Position numbers and translations under genes: made by a program | The notes under the pieces: generated by a model | What the model was told of the DNA's origin: nothing | The model's database searches: none | The model's input: the letters and a program-made list of their open reading frames with translations, nothing else | DNA from: Murimonas intestini | GTDB lineage: Bacteria > Bacillota > Clostridia > Lachnospirales > Lachnospiraceae | DNA length: 64,000 nt | Reading direction: 5' to 3' | Assembly: GCA_003148945.1 (NCBI GenBank) | Contig: QGGY01000021.1 | Coordinates: 1 to 64,000 of the forward strand | Part shown: positions 34,157 through 42,451 of the stretch, one piece after another | How the letters are laid out: every line of letters starts with the position of its first letter | Numbering within the stretch: position 1 is the first letter of the stretch

Positions 34157-35758
34157 CTATTTACTTTCGTCTGCCCATTCCAGGGTCGGGATGCTCACGC
34201 CATCAAACAGGTCAGATACATAGCCTGTGACCTCTTTATTGTGGATATTTACATTCACATAATAAAGGATGGAGATCACCGGAAGCTCTTCTGCAGAAAT
34301 TTCCTGGAGGCGTCCATATATCTCTGCCCTCTTCTGCTCATCCTTCTCGTTGAGTACAGTTGAAAGCAGTTCGTCAACCTCAGGATTAGAATAGTTCCAG
34401 TGGTAGCTCACATTACTGCCGCCCTCTGTTCCCATCCATCCAAAGAGAGTTGCATAGGGATCTGCGCTGTTTAAACCTGTCACTGTAATATTAAAATCAT
34501 AATCGCCGGCTTTCAGCCTGTCTGTAGTAACAGCATTATCCAGCACTTCGATCGTCATATCTATACCTATTTCAGACAAGGCTGCCTGCATATATTCTGC
34601 CATTGCCTTCACCGGATAGCCGTCCACTACCCTCTGTCCCAGGATCATGGTAGTCTGAAGGCGCTGTCCCCCCAGCACTTCATCCGCCAGCTCTTTTGCC
34701 TTTTCCAGATTGTATTCACCCTGAATGTCCTTATAAAGCGGTGTCTGGTTGCTCAGAGCGCCATAGGCCGGATAGCACAGACCTGCATACAAAGTCTCAT
34801 TTAACTGCTCCCTGTCGATTGCATAGCTGATCGCCTGACGCAGCCTCACGTCACCTAAATATTCTTTGGACCCGTTGACATACAGGTAATGCGTCATATG
34901 ACTCTTTGTGGGCTCAATCACGAATCTGTCATCACTTTTAACCAGCTTATCTGCCGCATCAACCATGATAGCGCCATTGTCCATCAGGCCCATGATCTCT
35001 CCTGACACGAGTGCTGAATAGCGTGTCTCTGAATCAGGGATGCAGTTTACCCTGTAGCTTTTAAGCTTGCCTGGGTTTTCTCCCCAGTAGTCTTCATTTC
35101 TCACAAATGTAGCATACTGGTCCTGTACATGCTCATCAATGATATAGCGTCCTGTGCCCACGACCTGGGATGTGATCTCCCCTGTGGACGCATCAAAACA
35201 GTTAGGGCTGATCATTGGACTGCCGTAATCTCCCAGCAGGGCATCCAGCGTGGTGATCGGCTCACTGAACACAAATTTCACAGTGTAATCATCAATTTTG
35301 ACCATCTCCTTAAGATTTGGAAATGACTTATCTATGCTCAGTGATGTATACGTAGATGTCAATGGTCCTGCTTTATATCTTTCAATATTTTTCATGCAGG
35401 CATCTGCATCAAATTTTACTCCGTCTGTGAATGATGCATTTTCCACCAGGTGGAATGTCCATTCAGTACAGTCATCATTTGTCTCCCAGGACTCTGCCAG
35501 CCCCGGCTCCAGCTTGTGATTGTTGTTGATGACTAATGGCTCCCATACCTGAGCGCTCAGGTTCACATAAAACGCATCTCCCTCCCCCGGGATCATATCA
35601 CGCACTGATCCCAGCACCATCTCTTTTGTCTCATTCAGACTCTCCGCGGCGTCTGCCGCCCCCTCTGTGCTCTTGGCCTCACTTGTAAACCCCATAAGGC
35701 TTACTCCCAGGGCTGCTGCCATGAACAGGCCCGTCATTTTCTTCCAGCTGCGTTTCAT
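34157..35758 (-). CDS. ABC importer substrate-binding protein (SBP_bac_5, Nik/Dpp/Opp type)
   Basis: The 533-residue protein is the extracytoplasmic binding subunit, family 5. It has a cleavable-looking signal peptide (MKRSWKK, a hydrophobic core, then SEAKS) without a lipobox Cys. Gram-positive binding proteins normally carry one, so anchoring is unclear. Conserved segments include LAESWETNDDCTEWTFHL and KFDADACMKNIERY, and the C-terminal lobe contains the family's RLRQAISYAIDREQLN. I chose ATG 35758 after GAAGGAGG; an open frame extends to 35812 through the leader hairpin. It is the first gene after the cobalamin riboswitch, so its cargo is probably tied to cobalt, a corrinoid or a corrinoid-dependent pathway. 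Confidence 0.9.
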   Translation of the reverse strand: MKRSWKKMTGLFMAAALGVSLMGFTSEAKSTEGAADAAESLNETKEMVLGSVRDMIPGEGDAFYVNLSAQVWEPLVINNNHKLEPGLAESWETNDDCTEWTFHLVENASFTDGVKFDADACMKNIERYKAGPLTSTYTSLSIDKSFPNLKEMVKIDDYTVKFVFSEPITTLDALLGDYGSPMISPNCFDASTGEITSQVVGTGRYIIDEHVQDQYATFVRNEDYWGENPGKLKSYRVNCIPDSETRYSALVSGEIMGLMDNGAIMVDAADKLVKSDDRFVIEPTKSHMTHYLYVNGSKEYLGDVRLRQAISYAIDREQLNETLYAGLCYPAYGALSNQTPLYKDIQGEYNLEKAKELADEVLGGQRLQTTMILGQRVVDGYPVKAMAEYMQAALSEIGIDMTIEVLDNAVTTDRLKAGDYDFNITVTGLNSADPYATLFGWMGTEGGSNVSYHWNYSNPEVDELLSTVLNEKDEQKRAEIYGRLQEISAEELPVISILYYVNVNIHNKEVTGYVSDLFDGVSIPTLEWADESK

Positions 35759-35804
35759 TCTTTTTCCTCCTTCATTGTCTGTGAGTGGTTTTCCGGAAAC
35801 GGGA

Positions 35805-35832
35805 AAGGGCACTGCCCGGCGGCAGTGCCCTT
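35805..35832 (-). terminator. Leader hairpin between the riboswitch and the binding-protein gene (expression platform)
   Basis: AAGGGCACTGCC (35805-35816) pairs perfectly with GGCAGTGCCCTT (35821-35832), forming a 12-bp stem. Read on the minus strand it is followed by TTTCCCGTTT, a poor T-run, and ends about 46 bases before the ATG. It most likely acts as, or competes with, a riboswitch-controlled terminator. Confidence 0.55.
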
Positions 35833-35950
35833 ATCCATGTAAACGATTGAAGTATCACTCTTCTGTATGCTCCTGAAAAAACGCAGATCTGATACTCGCT
35901 CTTTCTATTGCTCATTTACCTGTTTTTCCCCACCGAAAACACATGTCTCT

Positions 35951-36121
35951 CATGCAGGGCAGGTCTCCTGGCTTAAATCGTCACTCTCTCCGCCTTCCCA
36001 GCCTTGCGGGCCAGTGGCATATTTGAAGAAAAGCATAATTATCACAGTAAAGCGGGCTGCTACAGAATTCTCACTGTATTCCCTATTAAACACCGGAATT
36101 GCCTCCGGCGTACCTCTGCAT
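35951..36121 (-). ncRNA. Cobalamin riboswitch
   Basis: On the minus strand the B12 box AAGCCAGGAGACCTGCC (35974-35958) is a clear match to the consensus. Upstream are AATAGGGAATACAGTGAGAA and a GCAGCCCGCTTTACTGT segment, the conserved core elements of the class. The P1 helix is closed by ATGCAG (36121-36116) with CTGCAT near 35957-35952. It lies about 190 bases before the ABC importer operon. The class turns expression off when adenosylcobalamin or a related corrinoid is abundant, so the operon downstream should be used when B12 is scarce. Confidence 0.93.
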
Positions 36122-36240
36122 CTTTATTATTTATTTAACTTGCAGGTTTGATTTTACCACAATATAAGACAAAAAGATATTCATTTTTTTCTTAACCGGG
36201 GTATTAGAAAAACTTATGGTACTAGTCGCATGCCGCTGTC

Positions 36241-37989
36241 TCACTCATATTCCGCCGCTTTCGTCAGGGCGTTCTCCCAGGCATTTTTATAGTAGCTTTC
36301 CACATCATATAGTCCCTGCTTCTCAGCTTTTTCCACCATCACCGTCCAGAGTGATTCAAACTCTGTGTTATCCTTTGCATAGACCATCTGCCATGAATAG
36401 TCGCGCACGATCTCCCCGATGGCATTTATCCTTGTCTCCATCTCATCGGAAGCAGGCGGGATCATATTTACGGCTATTGTGGATTTTGCTACCATATCAT
36501 TCTTATAGAGATACTCTGCCAGAGTGTCTGTTCCAAGCATTTCATTTACTTCCTTCTGCATCAGGGTGGCATTTGCATTCAGACTGGAGGGCCAATACCT
36601 GTACCCGATGGTATAGCCGTCATCCATAATGGTGGAGGCCTGCAGCCCCAGGGCGTTCAGCAGATATGTCCCGTCCTGGAAAGCGCCTCCCCACCTGACA
36701 GGCATGATGTCCTCGGCCTTATTGTTTATCACATGCCAGCCCTCCTCAGTCACCACCGGCTCCCCATCCTCATTATAATTCCATACTCCGCCTTCCGGCC
36801 CGTTGTACAGATAACGCTCCACCTCAGGATCATAGATCCAGTTCAGGAATTCACACGCCTTATCGATCTCTCTGCAGTTTTTGCTGATGGCAAAATACCA
36901 GTTCCTCCCGATTATCTGGTCAGGCGCTTCATATATCTTCATATCCCCGGCAGGCACATTCGCATACCCGTCCGGCCGCTGGGCATTGTTCACATGGCCT
37001 GACGAATCAATATTGTAAGTGCCAGACAGCCAGGAAAACCAGGAAAACATGATCCTTCCCTCACTGAACTTCTTATCCAGGCTGCTGTAGCTCTGTGTCA
37101 TGGAATCCGGGTCCAGAAGCCCTCTCTGATTGGCCATGAAATAGAATCTCAAAGCCCGTTTATAAAAGCTGTCTTCCCTCAGAATGCAGTTTGTTTCCTT
37201 TGTCACCACATTTGTCTCCATCAGCGGTGAGACATACTCTGTATCAATCCCATAAAAATACGACAGGGCCGCGATTTCCAGGGCAGAATACTTATCCCAG
37301 TCTGAAAACAGTGAAAATCCGTATACTTTTTCTCCTGAATCCGTATAGGGCTTTAACTCAACCATCTTTTCAACCACATCCAGATAGTCCTCAAGTGTAT
37401 TTATCTTTGGCATCCCTGCCTGTTTGTAGGCATCCCACTGGAGCATGGGCACCCAGTTGTAGGCATTGTAAGACACAGGCCCCACAGAGGTGGGCATGAT
37501 ATACAGCTTTCCTGTATTATTGCTGGTATTCTCCATTGAGTAGGATATGGCGCTCTGATATTCCTCTGTCCCGAAAATAGCGGGAAGCTTATCCTTATAT
37601 TCATCTAAGGGGACCAGCAGGCCTGCATCCATAGCAAGCTGGGCCTGGTCAAGATCTTTAAAGCCAATGATGTCCGGCAGTGTCCCCGCAGCTATATACT
37701 GTTTAAGCTTCTGCTCCACTTCAGTTCCCGTGGCATAGAAATCTACTTTCAGATTTGTATCATTATACAGCTTTTGAGCCGCCCACCCTTCCCATATTCC
37801 GGAGTCAGACGTGACAGCCTGCTGCACGAAGGCGCTGAGTATTACCTCCTGCTCAGCTGATGCCGCACTGGCGCCCTGCTTTTCCCCGGAGGCACAGCCG
37901 CCCAGAGCCAGCGTAAGGGCCCCTGCCAGGGCCGCAGTCCTCATTAACCATACTCTTTCCTTTTTAATCTGCTGTTTTCTGTCTAACAC
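36241..37989 (-). CDS. Extracellular solute-binding lipoprotein (family 1, sugar type)
   Basis: The 582-residue protein has a lipoprotein signal with lipobox LGGC followed by a Gly/Ala/Ser-rich linker. The mature part resembles the large family-1 binding proteins of LplA type that work with LplB/LplC permeases in Lachnospiraceae. No permease or ATPase gene adjoins it. I chose the GTG at 37989 because AGGAGG lies ten bases upstream; it gives a normal n-region, whereas the longer frame to 38049 has none. It is divergent from the histidine kinase at 38249. It might share the permeases at 57009-58911 or act as a sensor subunit for the kinase. Confidence 0.85.
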   Translation of the reverse strand: MLDRKQQIKKERVWLMRTAALAGALTLALGGCASGEKQGASAASAEQEVILSAFVQQAVTSDSGIWEGWAAQKLYNDTNLKVDFYATGTEVEQKLKQYIAAGTLPDIIGFKDLDQAQLAMDAGLLVPLDEYKDKLPAIFGTEEYQSAISYSMENTSNNTGKLYIMPTSVGPVSYNAYNWVPMLQWDAYKQAGMPKINTLEDYLDVVEKMVELKPYTDSGEKVYGFSLFSDWDKYSALEIAALSYFYGIDTEYVSPLMETNVVTKETNCILREDSFYKRALRFYFMANQRGLLDPDSMTQSYSSLDKKFSEGRIMFSWFSWLSGTYNIDSSGHVNNAQRPDGYANVPAGDMKIYEAPDQIIGRNWYFAISKNCREIDKACEFLNWIYDPEVERYLYNGPEGGVWNYNEDGEPVVTEEGWHVINNKAEDIMPVRWGGAFQDGTYLLNALGLQASTIMDDGYTIGYRYWPSSLNANATLMQKEVNEMLGTDTLAEYLYKNDMVAKSTIAVNMIPPASDEMETRINAIGEIVRDYSWQMVYAKDNTEFESLWTVMVEKAEKQGLYDVESYYKNAWENALTKAAEYE

Positions 37990-38248
37990 TTCTTTATATC
38001 CTCCTGTTGCTGTTAACACGCTTCTCGCTGCAAAGCCGCGCGTTTTCATGCGTGTCTTGCATTTTCATTTCCGTCCTGCTATAATTTTAATGGCTGTAAC
38101 TGTTCAGTACGTTCACAGTTACATGCAAAAATCCATTTAAAATCGCCTGCGGCGACAGGATATATCTTTTCCTTTTGATTATAACAGACTTCTTCTTATT
38201 TTCAACAAAATAAGCAGGGTATTTGATTTTACATAAAGGAGCTTCTCA

Positions 38249-40057
38249 ATGATAAAAAAACTGACCTCCGGGTATTATTCGAAAATGATGCTTATCAGCA
38301 TATCCACTGTCTGTGCCATCACAGCTTTGCTTTTTATACTGTCCAGCTCCATGATCAGGAACCAGGAAAAGTCGGAATATCTGAAGAATTATGATATTGC
38401 CGTCAGTAATCTGTCTTCAATACTTACTACAAAGCAAAATTCTCTGGCAAATACCCTGGCGCCTGTCTTTTCAAGCCCATCCAGGTATCAGGCCCTGTGC
38501 AGCCTCTATAAAAAGCACCCTACGATCGCCTACAGCACGAACCGGGCCATCATCCAGATGCTTAAGGAAATATGCCGCTATGACCAGTACTGCCGGGGTG
38601 TCCTCCTTGCCACAAATGAAGGAGAGCTTTTTCAGTACAATACAAGCTCAGATACACTCATCCCCCTCACCCTGAACAAGGTGAATTTTGACTTTACCCC
38701 GTACCAGCTGCAGATATTGTCTGACTCCCAGCTGGAAGCCCTCTGCGGAGGGTATGAAAAGCCTGCGGACCATGTCTATGGGCTGAGCGGAACTATCTTT
38801 GATTATACCGGTGACAACCTGGCTACTCTGGGTCAGATCATTATTTTGTACTCCACAGCAGAGTTTACGAATTCCTTGTCCACCTCACATCTGGATCCGT
38901 CAGCTACTTTTACACTTACTGACACTGACAGGAATATTCTCTTCTCTTCTGACGGGAACTATGAGTATACAAAGGGGATCCTGACTGCTGAGCAGATTCC
39001 CTCCGGTTCTTCTACCATCCAGATGCCCGTTGTCAGCAGAATGCTGAACGGAAAAAGCTATTACTTTACTTCCGTTTATAATGGACACTATGAATTTTTT
39101 GCCAATTACCAGCTGCCTGCGGGAACTATCACAAGAAGCTTCACCCAGGTGATTCTGGCAGTGCTTGCCGTCATCATCTGTGCGGCTTCTATACTGCTGT
39201 ATGTGATAACACTGAGGATCGCAGACAAAAAAATCAAGACAATACAGAAAGGGATGAATCTGGTAGGCCAGAATAACCTGGACTACAGGCTCCCTGTACC
39301 TGACAATAATGATGAATTTACCCAGATCACCAACAGTTTTAACAGGATGTGTGATGAACTGCAGCATAATATTGAAAAGGCATATCTCTTTGAGATCTCC
39401 CAGAAAAAAGCCGAGCTGTACGCCATGCAGACGAGCATAAACCCGCATTTTCTCTATAACGCGCTGGAGCAGATCCGGGTACAGATCACTCAGGGCAAAT
39501 ACAGCGATGCGTCACAGATGCTGCTGCTGCTCTCCAAAATGTACAGGAACCAGACAAGAAGGACTCTGTATGTGTCCATCGGCGAGGAACTTAACTTATG
39601 CGAAAACCTCATTAATCTTTATATGTACCGCTATGGGAATTTTGACTACGAGTTCTTCATCGGCAATGCCCTGAAGATCTACGGCATACCGAAAAACACA
39701 CTTCAGCCCCTGATCGAGAATTATTTTGTGCACGGCATGGTTCTTGACAGAGATGACAACATGCTGACCATATCCATACAGTCAGTGCATAAAGATGATA
39801 AAGACTGGCTGGAATTTTCCATTGAAGATAACGGCGCTTCCATCACGCCTGATGAGCTTAAATCACTTGAGGAAAAACTCTCCCAGCCTGTTCTCAGCCG
39901 TGATGAAGATAATGGCTTTGCCCTCTCCAATGTCAACTCCCGGCTGAAGCTGGTCTTCGGCGAAGAGTCCAGGCTCCATCCACAGGTGGGCAGCCAGGGA
40001 AAAGGGTTCCGCATCGTGTTTGCTATCCCGCCCGTTCTCCCTGAAGACCTGCAGTAA
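38249..40057 (+). CDS. YesM-type sensor histidine kinase
   Basis: The 602-residue membrane kinase has a transmembrane helix at about 12-35, an extracytoplasmic sensor region to about 300, a second helix (about 303-325) and a HAMP segment. Its His_kinase domain has the phosphorylated His in the NPHFLYNALEQIR motif near residue 398. The ATP-binding part shows LIENYFVHG (N box), EDNG and NGFALSNVNSRLKL. Such kinases pair with AraC-type response regulators and respond to extracellular sugars. No response regulator lies beside it; the nearest candidate starts at 63841. It is preceded by AAAGGAG and followed by a hairpin at 40094. Confidence 0.92.
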   Translation: MIKKLTSGYYSKMMLISISTVCAITALLFILSSSMIRNQEKSEYLKNYDIAVSNLSSILTTKQNSLANTLAPVFSSPSRYQALCSLYKKHPTIAYSTNRAIIQMLKEICRYDQYCRGVLLATNEGELFQYNTSSDTLIPLTLNKVNFDFTPYQLQILSDSQLEALCGGYEKPADHVYGLSGTIFDYTGDNLATLGQIIILYSTAEFTNSLSTSHLDPSATFTLTDTDRNILFSSDGNYEYTKGILTAEQIPSGSSTIQMPVVSRMLNGKSYYFTSVYNGHYEFFANYQLPAGTITRSFTQVILAVLAVIICAASILLYVITLRIADKKIKTIQKGMNLVGQNNLDYRLPVPDNNDEFTQITNSFNRMCDELQHNIEKAYLFEISQKKAELYAMQTSINPHFLYNALEQIRVQITQGKYSDASQMLLLLSKMYRNQTRRTLYVSIGEELNLCENLINLYMYRYGNFDYEFFIGNALKIYGIPKNTLQPLIENYFVHGMVLDRDDNMLTISIQSVHKDDKDWLEFSIEDNGASITPDELKSLEEKLSQPVLSRDEDNGFALSNVNSRLKLVFGEESRLHPQVGSQGKGFRIVFAIPPVLPEDLQ

Positions 40058-40093
40058 TGCTGGTTACCTGCTGAATTGAAAACAGGACTGCAA

Positions 40094-40125
40094 ATATACC
40101 CCCGGCCAGCTGACCGGGGGTATAT
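40094..40125. terminator. Bidirectional hairpin between the kinase and the glycan operon
   Basis: ATATACCCCCGG (40094-40105) pairs perfectly with CCGGGGGTATAT (40114-40125). It sits between two converging genes and probably ends both transcripts, though neither side has a long T-run. Confidence 0.65.
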
Positions 40126-40150
40126 CCGTGCATCAATATTTCATATAAAC

Positions 40151-42451
40151 CTACGCCAGAGCGGCTTTTGTCTCTGCCCCGCCGTAATGCATTTCTCTCT
40201 CTGTACAGCTGCCGTCTTCCCTGTAATACCTGATAAGATATTCTTTTGGATATTCGAAGTCTCCCTCTGCTGCGGCAAGTGTCAGTTCTTTGCTTCCGTC
40301 ATTGTATTCCATGGAAATGACTGCATAATTTCCCTGTTCATATTGGTAATCCATCCCATTATCCAGATAGTATGCAAAGCTGCCGTCTGCACCTTCGTAT
40401 ACTTCTATCACATCGGCTATGCCGTCTTTTGTGCCTTTGCTGCTAAGCGGCACAACAGCTCCTGCCCGGATAAATACAGGCTGCCAGCTGACAGGCGCAT
40501 CCACAGTGCGGGAAACGCCGCCCTCATATACTTCTTTTGTCTTCTGATGATACCATTTTGCTCCGGCCGGCAGATAGACATCCCACTTCTCCTCTTGACC
40601 CAGCTTTTCATTTTCCGGACCATATTCCAGAGCCTTCGTTACAGGGCAGACAAGATACGCCGGTCCGTACATGAACTCTCCTGAGATATCCTTCACCTTC
40701 TCATCCTGTGCAAAATCGAACATAAGGCTGCGGAACATGGTATAACTGTCTGTCTCTACCTGATGTGCCAGTGAATAAGAATACGGCAGCATCTCATAAC
40801 GAAGCTTGATGTAATCTACAATTGTGTCGTAATATTTGCTGCCCGGCTCTCCAAAATTCCACGGCTCCCTGGGAGTATCCGTCCCGTGGGAACGCATTAC
40901 AGGGAGAAAGGTTCCAAACTGGAGCCACCTTGTATACAGCTCTTTATATCCGTTATCCTCTGTCCCGCCTTCAAACAGGCCGTGCCAGAACCAGGGCGCT
41001 TCCCCCTCCGTCACATTGCTAAAACGCCTGAAGCCTTCCGTTGAACCAGCAAAAAATGCTCCTATGTCAAGGGTCCAATAGGGAATGCCTGACATGCACA
41101 TGCTCAGTCCCTCTGCGATCTGATTGCGGAACACATCCCAGGTGGCCATGATATCGCCTGACCAGAGAATGACACCGTACTGCTGGATAGAGGGGGAACC
41201 GGAACGAGTCAGGTTCACTACACGCTTCTCGCTGCTTGCTGCCCTCTGGTGCTCGTAAACTCCTTTGGCATGTGCCAGGGCATATGTGTTTGCCACTCTG
41301 GCATCGAAGTATCTTGTAAGGTTTTCCTTTGCCAGCTCGTAGCGTTCATCTTCTTCTCTCTTCGCAAGTCCATTCCAGTCCGGGGTGAAAGGCTCTGTAG
41401 AATCACACCACCACGCATCACAGCCTCCTGTAAAGAGCTCTCTCTCAAGCTGCTTCCAGTAAAGGTCTCTGGCCTCAGGGTCAAATGCGTCGTATGTGGA
41501 AAGGTTTGCCAGCAGCTTTCCGGCATCCATCATTTCCTGGTTATTTTCGCATCCTTTATTCATGTTGGGCCAGATGGATATCATAAATGCAATATCGTCA
41601 CTGTGGAGCTTATCTGTCATCCTTTTCAGGTCAGGGAACCGCTCCTTGTCTACGATCTTATTCCCCCATTTCCCTTCCTCCCAGGACTTCCAGTCCAGGA
41701 CAAGGCAGGATACAGGTATTCCCCGTTTTTGAAATTCTGCCGCAGTACTTAAAATATCTTCCTCAGAAACATAGCGCTCCTTTGACTGTACATAGCCGAA
41801 AGCCCACCTGGGCAGCATCACTGCCTTTCCAGTCAGCTCTCTGATCCCTGCGATAAGGTCATCAAAATTATTTCCTGTGATCACATAATAAGCTATCTGG
41901 TCCACAGCATCAAATGTCAGTGTGATCGCATTGTCAGCCTCTTCATATGTCATCAGGCAGTCTGCGTCAAAAAACACAGCATATCCCTTTGAGGACAGGA
42001 ACACAGGCATGGGGATCTGCATGTTGTTCTGATAGAGATACTCTTTTACATTCCTGTAATTGTAGGTTCCATTTTCGTGCTGTCCCAGGCCGTAGATTCC
42101 CTCACCCTCTGTGACAGCAAGACGCAGTATCCCGGTAAAGGCTTCACCTGTTTTTACTGTGGAAGCGTTTTCCACAAAGGAGCGCTCTCCGTCAATGGTC
42201 TTTTTTGTAACGATCCTGGCTTTACCGCCTTCAATGAGGTATTTAAAGATCTCTCTTTCCTCAAAGGCATAGCCTGTCTGCTTTATGATCTCTTCGCCGT
42301 TTCTTTCAAGGGATATCTCCTCCCCCTCCATTCCAGGCGTGCAGATGACTGTATCATATTCCTTTTTACTTGTGATCGTTGTACCTGGCGCCTTGACATT
42401 TCCGTCAGGAGTGCAGACAACCCTTACTATACTGTTTACTTTTTTAATCAT
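40151..42451 (-). CDS. GH31 glycosidase, probable alpha-xylosidase
   Basis: The 766-residue enzyme is GH31. The catalytic nucleophile Asp lies in DAWWCDSTEP (about residue 349) and a likely acid/base Asp in LWSGDIMATW (about 430). The WW-x-DxTEP form is shared with the alpha-xylosidases of xyloglucan loci, so alpha-xylosidase is favoured over alpha-glucosidase or alpha-galactosidase; this remains an inference. There is no signal peptide, so it works on imported oligosaccharides. It overlaps the GH42 stop-start by four bases (ATGA) and is the last gene of the operon. Confidence 0.88.
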   Translation of the reverse strand: MIKKVNSIVRVVCTPDGNVKAPGTTITSKKEYDTVICTPGMEGEEISLERNGEEIIKQTGYAFEEREIFKYLIEGGKARIVTKKTIDGERSFVENASTVKTGEAFTGILRLAVTEGEGIYGLGQHENGTYNYRNVKEYLYQNNMQIPMPVFLSSKGYAVFFDADCLMTYEEADNAITLTFDAVDQIAYYVITGNNFDDLIAGIRELTGKAVMLPRWAFGYVQSKERYVSEEDILSTAAEFQKRGIPVSCLVLDWKSWEEGKWGNKIVDKERFPDLKRMTDKLHSDDIAFMISIWPNMNKGCENNQEMMDAGKLLANLSTYDAFDPEARDLYWKQLERELFTGGCDAWWCDSTEPFTPDWNGLAKREEDERYELAKENLTRYFDARVANTYALAHAKGVYEHQRAASSEKRVVNLTRSGSPSIQQYGVILWSGDIMATWDVFRNQIAEGLSMCMSGIPYWTLDIGAFFAGSTEGFRRFSNVTEGEAPWFWHGLFEGGTEDNGYKELYTRWLQFGTFLPVMRSHGTDTPREPWNFGEPGSKYYDTIVDYIKLRYEMLPYSYSLAHQVETDSYTMFRSLMFDFAQDEKVKDISGEFMYGPAYLVCPVTKALEYGPENEKLGQEEKWDVYLPAGAKWYHQKTKEVYEGGVSRTVDAPVSWQPVFIRAGAVVPLSSKGTKDGIADVIEVYEGADGSFAYYLDNGMDYQYEQGNYAVISMEYNDGSKELTLAAAEGDFEYPKEYLIRYYREDGSCTEREMHYGGAETKAALA

